A stretch of DNA of 64,000 nt from Theropithecus gelada (taxonomy: Eukaryota; Chordata; Mammalia; Primates; Cercopithecidae). Within the stretch, counting starts at the first letter, position 1. Every line of letters starts with the position of its first letter. Positions 35,046 through 46,763 of this stretch are shown here, one piece after another. The stretch is taken from positions 55,835,888 to 55,899,887 of the forward strand of contig NC_037686.1 in NCBI RefSeq assembly GCF_003255815.1. Reading direction: 5' to 3'. Made by a program: the position numbers and the translations under genes. Under the pieces are notes generated by a model. The model made no database searches. It worked only from the letters and a program-made list of their open reading frames with translations, and was not told where the DNA came from.

Positions 35046-35107
35046 GTACTCCATGGACACTGATAATGTCCAAGCAGTTGACCATGGACATCTGATGTTT
35101 GTCTCTG
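35018..35107. repeat. Perfect 24-bp inverted repeat (hairpin)
   Basis: The left arm is 35018-35041 and the right arm 35084-35107. They are exact reverse complements, with a 42-bp loop that itself contains a 'tggaca...tgtcca' stem. The left arm coincides with the end of the dispersed repeat. Confidence 0.93.
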
Positions 35108-35162
35108 GATTCCCATAAAAAATGAACCTCGACTTCTGTCTCACTCCAACTGAAGGGAATAT

Positions 35163-35481
35163 CTATTTATTTATTTATATCTATTTTTAGATAGGGCCTC
35201 ACTTCACTCTTGTTGCCTAGGCTGGAGTGCAGTGGTACAATCACTGCTCACTGCAGCCTCGACCTCCCTGGCTCAAGCAATCCTCCCACCTCAGCCTTCT
35301 GAGTAGCTGGGACTACAGGCACATGCCACTATACTTGGCTAATTTTTTTTTTTTTTTTTTTGTAGAGACGAGGTTTCGCCGTTTTACTCAGGCTGGTCTC
35401 AAACTCCTGGGCTCAAGGGTTCTGGCTGCCTCGGCCTCCCGAAGTGCTGGGATTACAAGCATGAACCACCGCATCTGGCCT
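35163..35481 (-). mobile_element. AluJ/S-like element with 12-bp TSD
   Basis: An antisense Alu with a (TTTA)-type tail, flanked by 'tgaagggaatat' at 35151-35162 and 35482-35493. Confidence 0.94.
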
Positions 35482-35493
35482 TGAAGGGAATAT

Positions 35494-35944
35494 TTAGGCT
35501 TGATCCTTAAGGACATCAGCTGTTTCCTTAATGGACTAGAAAACAGAGGTGCCCTCTTCCTTCTGACCCTTCCCTCCCCTAGCGATTTTTCAATCTCCTG
35601 GAAAAAGATTCTTCAGCAACCACAAGGAAGGAAAAGTTTAAGGAATATCTTACCTATTTTCCTGTCAGCGTTTAAGGAAAATCTTAGACTCATTTTCCTA
35701 TCAGCATGGAGGTATGGGAGCTTAAAGGTAGATTGAATTTTAATTCAAGAAAATGACACCGATGTGTCATTCATTTTGTTTGTGGAGATTTCATATTGTT
35801 TATGGTGCCTGAAAATATTGCCCCTTGTACTATGTACTATGATTTAATACATATAGGCTTTGTTCTCTAAAAAATCAAGGGTTCTCTATCAATCCCTTTA
35901 AAGACAAGACCAAAGTTGAGGAGTCTCGAGGACCCACTCTCCAG
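35494..35944. other. Single-copy spacer with a diverged tandem pair
   Basis: 35636-35669 and 35670-35705 are a tandem pair of about 35 bp ('gtttaaggaa...ttttcctgtcagc'). Nothing else was seen. Confidence 0.6.
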
Positions 35945-36570
35945 GTGAATGTGTTGCTTAAAAATAAAAGGTTAGTAACTCTAGAAATAGACCCATCCAT
36001 ATATAGCCTGTTGATGTTTTACCAAGATGCCAAGGCAGCCCAACGGGGAAAGGAAAGTCTTCTTAACAAATTTTGTTGAAAAAATTTGATATTCATATGG
36101 GAAAAAGTGATCTTCAACTTCCACGTCATTTCATGCATAAAAATTAATTTGAGCTGAATTATAGATTTAAATATATGATCCAGAACCATAAGCTTCTGGA
36201 AAAAAATATAGGACTTTATCTTCATGATCCCATGGTGGGCAATGATTTCTTGGACAGAACCCCAAAACTGTTAACCATCAAGTAAGAAAATAGATAACTT
36301 AGACTTTATTAAAATTAAAATTTTCTGCTCATCAAAAGATACTGCTAAGAAAATCAGCAGATAAGCCTGGACAGATTGGCAAAAACATTTGCAGCATATA
36401 TATTTGACAAAAGACTTTAATCCAGAATACACAAGACTTTTACAAATCAATAATAAAGAGAAAAACATTTGCAGCATATATATTTGACAAAAGACTTTAA
36501 TCCAGAATACACAAGACTTTTACAAATCAATAATAAAGAGATGAACAGTCCCATTGTAAAATGGGCAAAA
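35945..36570 (+). mobile_element. L1M ORF2 fragment (part 1)
   Basis: The decayed ORF2 order is present: 'aatagacccatccatatat', 'tattcatatgggaaaa', 'ttctgctcatcaaaagatac' and 'ccagaatacacaagactttt'. It is interrupted at 36571 by Alus and carries the 80-bp duplication at 36381-36540. Confidence 0.85.
36381..36540. repeat. Perfect 80-bp tandem duplication inside L1M
   Basis: 36381-36460 and 36461-36540 are identical base for base, beginning 'aaaaacatttgcagcatat' and ending 'caataataaagag'. The host L1M is old, so zero divergence implies a recent event or an assembly error. Confidence 0.97.
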
Positions 36571-36827
36571 GCTGAGGCAGGAGGATTTGCTTGAGTCCAG
36601 GAGTTTGAGGCCAGCTTGGACAATATATTGAGATCCTGTCTCTACAAAATAAAAATTAAAAATTTAGCCAGACATGGTGGCGTGTGCCTGTTGTCCCAGA
36701 CACTTGGGAGGCAGAAGTGGGAGGATCGGTTCACCCCAGGAGTGCGAGGCTGCAGTGAGCTATGATTGCACCACAGCACTCCAGCCTGGGAGACAGAGTG
36801 AGACTCTGCCTCAAAAAAAAAAAAAAA
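36571..36827 (+). mobile_element. AluJ-like element, 5' truncated
   Basis: A sense old Alu starting in the left arm ('gctgaggcaggaggatttgc') and ending in A15, into which the next Alu inserted. Confidence 0.92.
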
Positions 36828-37130
36828 GCCAGGCGCGGTGGCTCACGCCTGTAATCCCAGCACTTTGGGAGGCCAAGGCAGGCAGATCACGAGGTCAGGA
36901 GATCGAGACCATCCTGGCTAACGTGGTGAAACTCCATCTCAACTAAAAATACAAAAAATTAGCCGGGAGTGGTGGTGGGCACCTGTAGTCCCAGCTACTC
37001 AGGAGGCTGAGGCAGGAGAATGGTGTGAACCCGGGAGGCGGAGTTTGCAGTGAGCCGAGATCGCGGCACTGCACTCCAGCCTGGGCGACAGAGTGAGAGT
37101 CTAAATAAATAAATGAATAAATAAATAAAA
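36828..37130 (+). mobile_element. AluY-like element with (AAAT)n tail
   Basis: A sense Alu from 'gccaggcgcggtggctcac' to a tail of 'aaataaataaatgaataaat'. It inserted in the poly(A) of the preceding AluJ. Confidence 0.94.
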
Positions 37131-37513
37131 CAATTTTTAAAACTTTCAAATATGAGCAAAGACTTGAACAGATGCTTCACAAAAGAAGATACGTTAATGG
37201 CAGTAAGCCATGAAAAGGTGCTCAGCATCTCTTGCCATCAATCATCATGCAAGTCAAAACCACAGTGAGTCACCATGTCATACCTGCTAGAAGGACTTAA
37301 AGCAAGGAGCACAATAGGACAAAACAACTCTCCCTTCCCCTGCGAAACTGACAACACCAAATTTGGGGAAGAATCCAGAGCAACTGGAATTCTCGTTTAT
37401 TGCTGGTGGGAATGTGAAATGGTACAACAGTTTTGGGGAACTACTGTAGTTGACAGTTTTGTATAAAGGAAAACATATGTTTAATCTTACAATGCAAATA
37501 TTGCATTCCTACA
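37131..37513 (+). mobile_element. L1M ORF2 3' region (part 2)
   Basis: It continues the L1M: 'gagcaaagacttgaacagatg', 'gcaagtcaaaaccacagtga', 'gctggtgggaatgtgaaatgg'. It is interrupted by a THE1 LTR at 37514. Confidence 0.88.
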
Positions 37514-37887
37514 TGATATGGTTTGGCTGTGTCCCCACCCAAATCTCAGCTTGGATTGTAATTCTCGTAATCCCCACATGTCGTGGCAGGGACCTGCTGG
37601 GAGGTAATTTAATCATGGAGGCTGTTACCTAATGCTGTTCTCATGACAGTGAATGAGTTCTCACAAGATCTGATGGTTTTATAAGGGGCTTACCCACTTT
37701 TGCTTGGCACTTCTCCTTGCTGTCACTATGTGAAGAAGAACGTGTTTCTTTCCCCTTCCGCCATGATTGTAAGTTTCCTGAGACCTCTCAAGCCATGCTG
37801 AACTGTGAGTCAATTAAACTTCTTTCCTTTATAAATTACCCAGTCTCAGGTATGTCTTTATTAGCAGCATGAGAACAGACTAATACA
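37514..37887 (+). mobile_element. THE1 solo LTR with 5-bp TSD
   Basis: A complete 374-bp LTR from 'tgatatggtttggctgtgtc' to 'gaacagactaataca', flanked by 'ctaca' at 37509-37513 and 37888-37892. There is no internal sequence, so it is a solo LTR left by recombination. It sits inside an L1M. Confidence 0.95.
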
Positions 37888-37892
37888 CTACA

Positions 37893-38405
37893 TATTTACC
37901 CAAGATAACTGAAAACACATGTACCCATAAGGATTTGTACATGACCACAACAACAGCTCTTTTCATAATGGACACAATTGGAGATAACCCTAATGTTTAT
38001 CAACAAGAGAACAGGTAAATTGTGACACATTCATATAATGGAATTCCACTCAGTAATAATAATTTTAAAAAACTACTGATTCGTGCAACAATGTGGATGA
38101 ACATTATGCTGAACTCAAAAAGCCAGAACCAAATGAATGCAAATTATGATTCCTTTTATATGAAATGCAAAAATAGGCAAAACTTCACCGTGGTGATGTA
38201 AATCACAGCGATTGCTCTGTGGGGTGAGAGTGGGATTGCCCAGGAGGGAGCAGAAGGAAATTTCCCAGAACGATGGAAATGTTCTATGTTTTGATTGAAG
38301 TGGTGGTTACATGGTATATAATTGTCAAAACTCATTAGACTAAACACTTAAGATCTGCGCATTTTACTGTTTTTATTATACCTGTATAAAAATAAAATGT
38401 TGGCA
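37893..38405 (+). mobile_element. L1M 3' end (part 3: ORF2 tail and 3'UTR)
   Basis: 'aaggatttgtacatgaccac', 'acaatgtggatgaacatta' and 'atggaaatgttctatgttttg', then the tail 'tacctgtataaaaataaaat'. Confidence 0.85.
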
Positions 38406-40579
38406 AATGAGCATATTCAGCCTTGAGGATTATTAATATGGATTTGACTTCTCTCAATGGTGTCCTGGGAGGCAGAGACGAATGCATAATTCACAAAGGC
38501 AAAATGCAGGAAGGACAAGAAGTCACATTTCCTCCTGTCTAAAAGCCCTCCGCATGTGGCGTGTGCTGTGTGTGGACTTGCTGGTGGAACACACAGAAAG
38601 GTTATACGTGTTGTTCTTTGAATACTCACTGCATTGGGATAGGAGGAAGAATGAAATCAGTCATTCAAATATATGTCTATTCATATATTCAGCTGACTGA
38701 ATATGTCATTCAGATGGCGTATATTCCTCTGTGCCATGTCTCCCTTTCAATGGAGCTTACACCTGTAGATGTGGGTCTTCTCTACACCTGTCTCTGTCCT
38801 CCATGTCTGTCAGAATTGCAGAAGGGAAGAAATGGCAGCCACACCAGCTTCCCTCTTCATCCGACTTAGGATCCCCACCGGCAGCCCAGTGCTCACTCCA
38901 CACTTGATAAATACCCTATACTTGTATGTTCCTAAGTTCCTCCAGATGAAAGAAAGTGGCCCCTTCTTCTAGGACTGTTTGGGGAGCAGCACTGTGTGAA
39001 GCTCTGTGGGGCCTCTCCAAGGTATAAGAGCTCATAGTCATGTATGTCTTCTTGCCCTCCTCCCCATCTTCAGACAACTCCTGCCCACTTGCACAAGGTT
39101 GAATCCCAGGTAGTGTAGACTGAAGAGTAGTAAGCAAGGTCCTTCCCGGTCCTTTCGCAGAGAACTTGAAGTCTACTTGAAGGCACAAAGAGCAAAGTAA
39201 CAACAGCAAAGAGCACAAAGAGCGAGGTAACACAAAGAGCAAGGTAACAAGAGCACAACACTCCGTTTGGTGAGTGTAGCATATATGGGGTAGACATTAC
39301 TGGGTGGCTGATGCTCTGACCTGGGTCTTCAAGGAGAAAAGGACAATGAGGATTGCATAGGGGGCAGAAAAATCAGTCTGGATGGAGAGGGAACTCCTAT
39401 GTGCACAAAGTAACACAGGGTAAGCAAGGCACTGAATGAATGACAGAGACATTTGGACAGAGGCGGTGTGGTGTGCTAGAAAAATTAATCAGACATTGGT
39501 ATAAGACTAAGAAAGATGACTATACCACTGCAAGTCTTCGCCTAGGACCTTGCAAAAATGTTTAACTTAGCCAGAACTCCAGTGTCTCTGAAGGTCAAGT
39601 ATGATCGTTAACAAAAAATGATTTTTAAAAGTTGTTATAGATACGGTTTCTTTGTTCAGATAATTTCACTCATCTGAACTTCTGGCTGATAGGTATTTCC
39701 TATTAAAATATGATCGCTTTATTGTTGCTTTTACTCAACTAACATTGTTTTTCATCTTTTAGAGATAGCAGTACCTCTTTTTGCAAAGCGTCTCACTGCT
39801 TTTTGAGTGTTTCCATGAATGTGAGTTCGTGGGAGCCTTACAACATCTCTCGTTAGAGAGGACAGTCTGAGGTTCACAGAGATAAGGCGGGCAGCCCAGT
39901 GAGGCTGCACTGTGAGTGAAGGCCAGGGCAGAGATTCAGAGGCAGATCTTCTGCTTTCCAGACTGTCTGAGATTAGGACCTCAGTGTTTCTGGACCTTGT
40001 ACCTGGGTCGTGGTTTTCTGTTTTCCTTTGATACGGACTTGATCATTTCTCCATACTGAATTGTGTTTGACAACCAGGGTGCCAGGACCCTGTTGTAAAC
40101 CTGTAGGAGCTCTATTTTGATAAGACTAGCCATAATTTATTGCTGCTTTAACCTCTCTGTTGCTTAGGCAACCAATATCCTGAATTAAGACTTGGGTTAT
40201 TTTAGTTAAGTTTAAGAATTTATTACCTTCTAACCACTCAGCCCACCACTTTGCTGATGCTCCATGCCTGAGTCACACTGACCCCCAAAGAGTTGCCCCA
40301 AACTCTAAGATGTGTGCTTAGGGGCACGAGAAGAGCCAGGACACGTGCCTTGTGACTCAAACTGACAGCACTTGCTCATGTCCTTGCTAAGTGCACCAAA
40401 GGGAATGGGCCGAGGAACGCTCCATGTTGATTTTTCAGCTGCCTGCCCTTTATTGCTGGATTACTATCTACCACAGAATAGGCCAGCTTATTTCACAATA
40501 ATGAAGCTGGCACTGGGTTAATTCTGTAACATTGGGTTAATTCTGTAACATAGAAAGATTGCCAGTGCCAAGGTGTCAG
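38406..40579. other. Single-copy sequence with small local repeats
   Basis: No gene was recognised. 39181-39258 is an imperfect repeat of 'cacaaagagcaaggtaaca'. 39850-39975 is MIR-like (antisense). 40514-40532 and 40533-40551 are a perfect 19-bp tandem duplication ('tgggttaattctgtaacat'). Confidence 0.55.
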
Positions 40580-40905
40580 TCTGTTCCGGCTGCTATAACA
40601 AAATAGACTGGGTGGCTTATCAACAATAGAAATTTATTTCTCATGGTTCTGGAGGCTGGCAGGTTCAAGATCCAGGCAGATTGGGTGTCTAGTGAGAACC
40701 CACTTTCTGGCTTATAGATGGCACTTTCTTGCTGTGTCCTCATGTGGTTGAAGGAGAAGGCAGCGCTCGAGTGTGTCTTTTATAAGGGCACTAATTCCAT
40801 CCGACCTAATCACCTGCAAAAGGACCCCCTTCCTATTGCCTTAGGGGTTAGAATTTCAACATATAAATCTTGTGGGTTTAGTGAGGAAAACAAACACACA
40901 ATCAA
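40580..40905 (-). mobile_element. MLT1-like (MaLR) LTR
   Basis: The antisense order is 'ctgctataacaaaatagactggg', 'atagaaatttatttctcatgg', 'ttgctgtgtcctcatgtgg', 'tataagggcactaattccat' and 'gaatttcaacatataaat'. Confidence 0.7.
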
Positions 40906-41581
40906 AACTTTCCCGGACTCCTTGCAGCAGCATCAAGTCCTCTTGCTCTTCCATCTTGTTTAAACGTCCCTTCTTTCCCAACACCACTCTGCCACTCTGT
41001 CCTGAGCTCCCAGCACTGCTTGGCTGGACGACTGTGCTCATTTCTGGACTTCCTGCCTTCACCTCTTCCCAGCACATCGTTCACCAAAGCAACATTTCTT
41101 TGCAGTCTGCTCTGCCCGGCATTCTGGGGATACTGAATAGCTCACAGTCCTATAGAAGAGAAAGATGAGTAAGCAGTAATTGCAATGCATTTATTAGACC
41201 ATAACCTCCTAGGACAGGTCATGTTGGTCTTGCTCTCTGTACCTAGTATTTGTTGAATAAGGAAATGAATAAACAAATGAACAATTTCTGTAGGTTATAA
41301 CTAAACACATATCCAAAGAGCTATGAAAATCTCCAGAAGACAGAAACTGACTGAGTTGGCAGAGGAAAGAAAGGGATGTGCTTAATTAGGATGCAGTCCT
41401 TTTGAGAGACTACAATTTATGTATTTCCTGTATGCACAGACCAGGCATTCATAAATATGGTCACTTTTTAATAGAAATATGTTATATTTTGGAAACATCT
41501 TCCTATACATTTTATTTACTCATGGGACAAAAGTAATGCTCTCCTTTAAATAGCAGCTTTTTGGGGAGCTGTAATGGTTAA
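40906..41581. other. Single-copy sequence with an L2 tail
   Basis: 41185-41285 resembles a sense L2 end ('aacctcctaggacaggtcat', 'tttgttgaataaggaaatgaataaa'). The rest is unassigned. Confidence 0.5.
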
Positions 41582-41893
41582 TTTTTTTTTTTTTTTTTTG
41601 AGACGGAGTCTTGCTCTGTCACCCAGGCTGGAGTGCAGTGGCCAGATCTCGGCTCACTGCAAGCTCCGCCTCCCGGGTTCACGCCATTCTCCTGCCTCAG
41701 CCTCCCGAGTAGCTGGGACTACAGGCACCCGCCACCTCGCCCGGCTAGTTTTTTTTTTTTTTTTTTGTATTTTTTAGTAGAGACGGAGTTTCACGGTGTT
41801 AGCCAGGATGGTCTTGATCTCCTGACCTCGTGATCCGCCCGTCTCGGCCTCCCAAAGTGCTGGGATTACAGGCTTGAGCCACCGCGCCCGGCC
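41582..41893 (-). mobile_element. AluYR-like element (Old World monkey type)
   Basis: A young antisense Alu with 'gtggccagatctcggctc', 'cacctcgcccggctagttt', 'cccgtctcggcc' and 'acaggcttgagcc'. The linker T-run is expanded to 22 bases. Confidence 0.94.
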
Positions 41894-41957
41894 TAATTTA
41901 TAAACCTTTACTTACTTGCTAGAAAGTCTCAGACAGGGTCAGAAAGAAATTGGAAAG

Positions 41958-42239
41958 AGCCGCCTGTAATCCCAGCACTTTGGGAGGCCGAGGCAGGTGG
42001 ATCACCTGAGGTCAGGAGTTCAAGATGAGCCTGGCCAACTGGTGAGACCCCTTCTCTTCTAAAAATACAAAAAAAATTAGCCAGGTGTGGTGGCAGGCAC
42101 CTGTAATCCCAGCTATTTTGGAGGCTGAGCCAGGAGAATCCCTTGAACCCAGGAGGCGGAGGTTGCAGGGAGCAGAGATTGTGCCATTGCACTCCAGCCT
42201 GGGCAACAAGAGTGAAACTGCATCACAAAAACAAACAAA
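41958..42239 (+). mobile_element. 5'-truncated Alu with 15-bp TSD
   Basis: A sense Alu missing its first ~20 bases ('agccgcctgtaatccc'). The flanking 'aaagaaattggaaag' is perfect at 41943-41957 and 42240-42254. Confidence 0.95.
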
Positions 42240-42254
42240 AAAGAAATTGGAAAG

Positions 42255-43237
42255 TGCCAAGTATAACTATCAGTTGTGGTTCAATCAGAATGCAAATAAG
42301 TATCTTTGGGTAAGTCAAAGGAAAACTATACTTTGATTTACCCAACACTTTGATTTCAAAAATACATTGACCCATTAACAAACAATTTTAGAGAGGCTTA
42401 AATACTAGTGGATATGTTATTTTAAGCCAGTAATATATTAAGAAATGTCATGAGTCTATAAATGTAACAATTGCACATGGCTGGCATAGAAATCTCAACT
42501 TCAATATGTGATGTTCAAAGTCCAATTTAAAGGGATTTTAATAATTAACCATAATTAATAACTAAGGTAAGGTTTGTTGTATCTTGAATCTTAAATGGTT
42601 GCCATGTGTCTGTTTATTAAAAATAGAGTTTCCTTTTTTTCTTTCTTCATTCACCTTAGGTTAAGTAAAAATCTATTATAGCAAAAATGCAACAGTGGCA
42701 TCCTGTGGCTTGGCCTATGAATGACAGGTGCGTGTCACCGTTATGATCTTGGAGGCTTGGTGTCATGGCTACACAGAGGTACAGGATCATTGTGAAGAAC
42801 ATGGCATGTCAGAAGGAAAAACTCCATTAGTTTTTTTAAGACCTAAAATTATTACAAATGACTCATTATGGTCTTTTATCTTTATTTCATGGGAGTAAAT
42901 TACATGTGTAATTAAAAATTGAATTGAGAATAAAGCCACAGAAATGTACTTGTTTTTTCAAAAGCTTATTTTTCAGGATTCCTTGATGAAGTTTCCCTCT
43001 GTCATTTTTATACATAGAATATACCATTATTTCTCTCACGTAATTCTTATGTAAGTGTAGGAAATGGAGTAAAAGAATCCATATTAGACCATTAATAACT
43101 GTATACTCCCCACCCCTCCTCCCACCCCAGAAATAAATACAACTAAATCTCAGAAGCCCTTTGATTGTGATGCTTGGCTACAGAGCCCTCTAGGCTGGAA
43201 AGATGGCACTATCCTATTTAGCAGTGCATACTTCCAG
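42255..43237. other. Single-copy AT-rich sequence, no gene seen
   Basis: No repeat or exon was recognised. Confidence 0.5.
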
Positions 43238-43380
43238 CTTCAAACTTTAAAAAATAGTTTAAAAAATCTTCATAAACAACATACAGTTATACTTTTTCTT
43301 ATTTAAAATGTTTACATAAGTAGAATTACGATATTCACATTCCATGACGTTTTGCACTCAAGATGTAGTTGAGGTCTCAC
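43238..43380. repeat. Direct repeat, left copy
   Basis: It pairs with 44163-44321 at a nearly constant 941-bp offset, sharing 'acagttat.ctttttcttatttaaa', 'gatattcacattc' and 'tttgcactcaagatgt.gttgaggtctcac' with roughly 15% mismatches by eye. Confidence 0.8.
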
Positions 43381-43719
43381 GTACGCTTATCTTGTGTGAA
43401 AGAATGTATGGAATATGAATGCCATAAATTGTAAAAATAAGAACAAATATCTATAATAAAAGACCTTTGGATTTCTGCTTCCGAGGACTTCCTGTTTTCC
43501 TTCCCTCCACTTTCCTATGGGCTTGCTTCTGTTACTTATCTGAGTTCTCTCTCCATTAAAGATAAATTCTCTGATAAGATATAGTAAGTATATCTTTATT
43601 AATTCCTTTGTTATCGATCCTGCAAATACCTTCTCGAGGCCTGTTTTTTGCCTGTTTTTTCCTCTCTCACGTTGATGGGATATGTTTTGTTATAAAGATG
43701 TTTTCTGTTCTGCAGGTTG
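43381..43719. other. Spacer between the direct repeats
   Basis: Nothing was recognised. Confidence 0.45.
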
Positions 43720-44110
43720 CGTGTCAGTTACAGTTGTCATTTGCAAGCAGTAGAATCCGGTCTGACCAGTTTAAGCAGAAAAGAATTTAGGAGAGACAGA
43801 GAGACAGTAGGGAGTTCACACAGCGTTTGGGACAGATGGGAAAAGAGGCCTGAGACAATTAAAGGGACAGTCCCATAACTAACTGACCCTTTCTGGAATC
43901 TGCTGTCCACCCCAGGACCACACCGCCTTTGCCCAGGATGCGCCAGTGAAATGACAGCGGCTCCGGGAGGCGCGCAGCCCGCCGGCTCCCTCCCGCTGCC
44001 CGAGGCCGCCGTGTCTGATTGGCAGGCCTGGTCACGTGCCCGCTTTGACTGTGAAAGAGTCAGGGAAGGCACCGATTCAGATTTTCCCTTGAGGAAACAA
44101 CCAAAATTCA
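43720..44110. mobile_element. Unnamed dispersed repeat, copy 2, with CpG-dense core
   Basis: 'gttacagttgtcatttgcaagc', 'agtttaagcagaaaagaattta' and 'tgattggcaggcctggtcacgtgcc' belong to the same family as 34550 and 54930. 43940-44045 holds about 14 CpG in ~105 bp, an inverted CCAAT box and a CACGTG E-box. Confidence 0.45.
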
Positions 44111-44162
44111 CACAAGGTGGCCTAAAAAACTTGGCAGATTCACTTTGGGCCATAAAGATATT

Positions 44163-44321
44163 CTTCAAACTTAAAAAAAAAAACAAAAACAAAAACACTA
44201 AAAAGTATCTTCATGAACAACGTACAGTTATGCTTTGTCTTATTTAAAAATTTTACATACATAAAACTATGATATTCACATTCAATGAAATTTTGCACTC
44301 AAGATGTGGTTGAGGTCTCAC
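44163..44321. repeat. Direct repeat, right copy
   Basis: This is the partner of 43238-43380. It carries an extra ~16 bp of A-rich expansion near its start and runs straight into L1M sequence at its right end. Confidence 0.8.
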
Positions 44322-45112
44322 ATCTCGGTAGTGTGTAGTTGCGATTTTTCATGCTGAGGTCTTTAATTCTTCTGGAATTGTTGTATAATTAGTGTAGGAG
44401 TCTAGTTATAGTTTTTATATGAAAAGCCAATGCTTCCATCATCATTGATGACACAAGCTCATCTTTCCCTGCTGATCTGTGGTGCCGCCGCTATCATATT
44501 CCACATCCCGCGTAGCCCCTACGTATGAATCCTGCATGAACACGGATTTGCACCAGGCTCTCTGTTCCGTCCACTGCCTCTTCCTCTGCCCAGACAACTG
44601 TATTTTAATTTCTGTAACTATCTAGAATGTTTCAGAATCTGCAGGCCAACCGCTCCTGCCCACCCATTGTTCTTATTTTTCAAAATTATCTTGGCAATGA
44701 TAATTCACTTTTCCATATGAATTTTAGAATCACGTTAGAAATGAGCAGAAAAGTTCTGCTGGGATTTTGTTTGGAATTTAGTTAAATTTATAGATAATTT
44801 GAGCAGAATTGACATGTTCATGCTTTTGAGACCTCTTACCCATTATTCAGATCTTCTTTTATATCCTTTAATAAAACTATAATTTTTTCCCATAAAGCTC
44901 TTAAAAATTGTATGTAATGTATATTCTTTAGGTCCTTTATAGTTTTTGCTGCTATTGTGAGCTGGCTTTTTTGGTTTTTTTTTTTTTTTTCAATTTTTTC
45001 CCATTTGTCATTGTTCACATATAGGCCAAAAGTTACTGAATTTAGCATGTTGATCTTGTAATCAGTAGCCTTGCTGAATCCTTTGGTTAGTTCTAACAGA
45101 TTTTCTGTTGAT
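44322..45112 (-). mobile_element. L1M ORF2 (reverse transcriptase region), part 1
   Basis: Antisense L1 blocks include 'gctgaggtctttaattcttctgg', 'atcttggcaatgataattcac', 'gggattttgtttggaattta' and 'tagcatgttgatcttgtaatc'. It is broken by stops and a T-run at 44978. Confidence 0.85.
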
Positions 45113-45127
45113 ATCTATGCATTTTCT

Positions 45128-45454
45128 TTTTTCTTTTCTTTCTTTCTTTTTTTTTTTTTTTTTTTTTTTTGAGACGGAGTTTTGCTCTTATTGCCCAGGC
45201 TGGAGTGCAATGGTTCGATCTTGGCTCACTGCAACCTCTGCCTCCCGGTTCAAGTGATTCTCCTGCCTCAGCTTCCTGAGTAGCTGGGGTTACAGGCACA
45301 CGCCACCACGCCTGGCTATTTTTTTGTATTTTTAGTAGAGATGGGGTTTCACCATGTTGGTCAGGCTGGTCTCAAACTCCTGACCTCAGGTGATCCACCT
45401 GCCTCGCCCTCTCAAAGTGCTGGGATTACAGGCATAAGCCACCACGCCCCACCC
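45128..45454 (-). mobile_element. Alu element with 15-bp TSD
   Basis: An antisense Alu with a T/C-rich tail, flanked by 'atctatgcattttct' at 45113-45127 and 45455-45469. It splits the L1M. Confidence 0.95.
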
Positions 45455-45469
45455 ATCTATGCATTTTCT

Positions 45470-46641
45470 ATGCCTAAACATAATAAGTTTCACTTCCTTT
45501 CCAAACCTCATGCATTTTATTTATTTGTTGCTTACTGCATTCGCTAGTATTTTCTGTGTAAATTTGACTGGGGTCGTGATGCCTGCCCTGCTTGCCTTTT
45601 CTTGGTTTTAATGGGGATAATCCAGAAAGATGTGATATGATTGCTTTAGGTTTTTAGTAAAAACCCTTCATCAAATTAAGGAAGTTCTCTTCTGTTTCAA
45701 GCTTCCTAAGAGTTTTTCTTTTAGATAAGAGAAGGTGTTGAATTTATGGAATAAAATATGTCATTTTATTTCTTTTTGATCTATAAATGTGGTAAAGTTC
45801 TCCTGATGGATATTTCTGACATTCTTACATTACTGGGAAACATCAAAATTAGTTATGATCATTAAAAAAAATACTCTGTTTGGATTCAATTTGCTAATAT
45901 TTATTCAGGAATTTTAATCTACATTATAAGTGAGATCACCCTATAGTTTCTGTCTCTTGTGCTGTCCTTGTTTCATTTTGCTGTTAATTCTACACTGTCT
46001 AAACTCAGTGGCCTGCTGTCCTTTTCTATTGTATGTGAAGCTTATATAAGGTAGCAATGATCTTTTCCTTAAAGTTTTGATGGAATTCACTGCTGAAATC
46101 AGCTAAAACTAGTGTCTTTTTGGGGAGGTGGCTTGAGGGCAGGTATATTTGACTGTCAAATCAATTTATTTAATGCTAATTGTTTTATTCAGTTTTTCTT
46201 TTTTAAAATTCAGCCCATTTCAGATAGACATAAAATTGTGCCACAGATTCCCTTATGATTTTCTTGTTTCTGCTGCATATGTGGTTACATTATATTTTTC
46301 TATTCCTGATGTTTATTTGTTCATTTTTCTTTATTTATCAGCCTTAATGGGGATTTATTTTATTAGTGTTATTTTTCTTTTCTAAGACTCATTCTGTCAT
46401 TTCTATTTTACTTTTGTTTCCTTTTCTTATTTTTTTGTTTTTATTTTTAATATTTCTTTCCATCACTTTTTTTTTTTTTTTTTTTTTGCCTAAACTCTGT
46501 TGTTCTTTTTCTGTCTTCTTGAATTGACATGAGTTCATTTATTTCATCTTTCTTATGGTTCTAAAAATATTTTTAGCTGTATAACTATTTTCTTTATTGC
46601 TGTACCCTAAGTCTTTGTATATTTTCTGTGCTTTCATTAAT
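45470..46641 (-). mobile_element. L1M ORF2, part 2
   Basis: Antisense ORF2 continues: 'agtattttctgtgtaaatttgactggg', 'ttgatctataaatgtgg', 'aaaactagtgtctttttgggg' and 'ctatttctgatgtttatttg'-like blocks. It is interrupted by the HERV-H retrocopy at 46653. Confidence 0.82.
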
Positions 46642-46763
46642 AATGAGTTTTAGGCTGATTGTCTTTTCGGACTCAGCCCACCTGCACCCAGGTGAAATAA
46701 CCAGCCGTGCTGCTCACACAAAGCCTGTTTGGTGGTCTCTTCACAAGGATGCTCATGACATTC

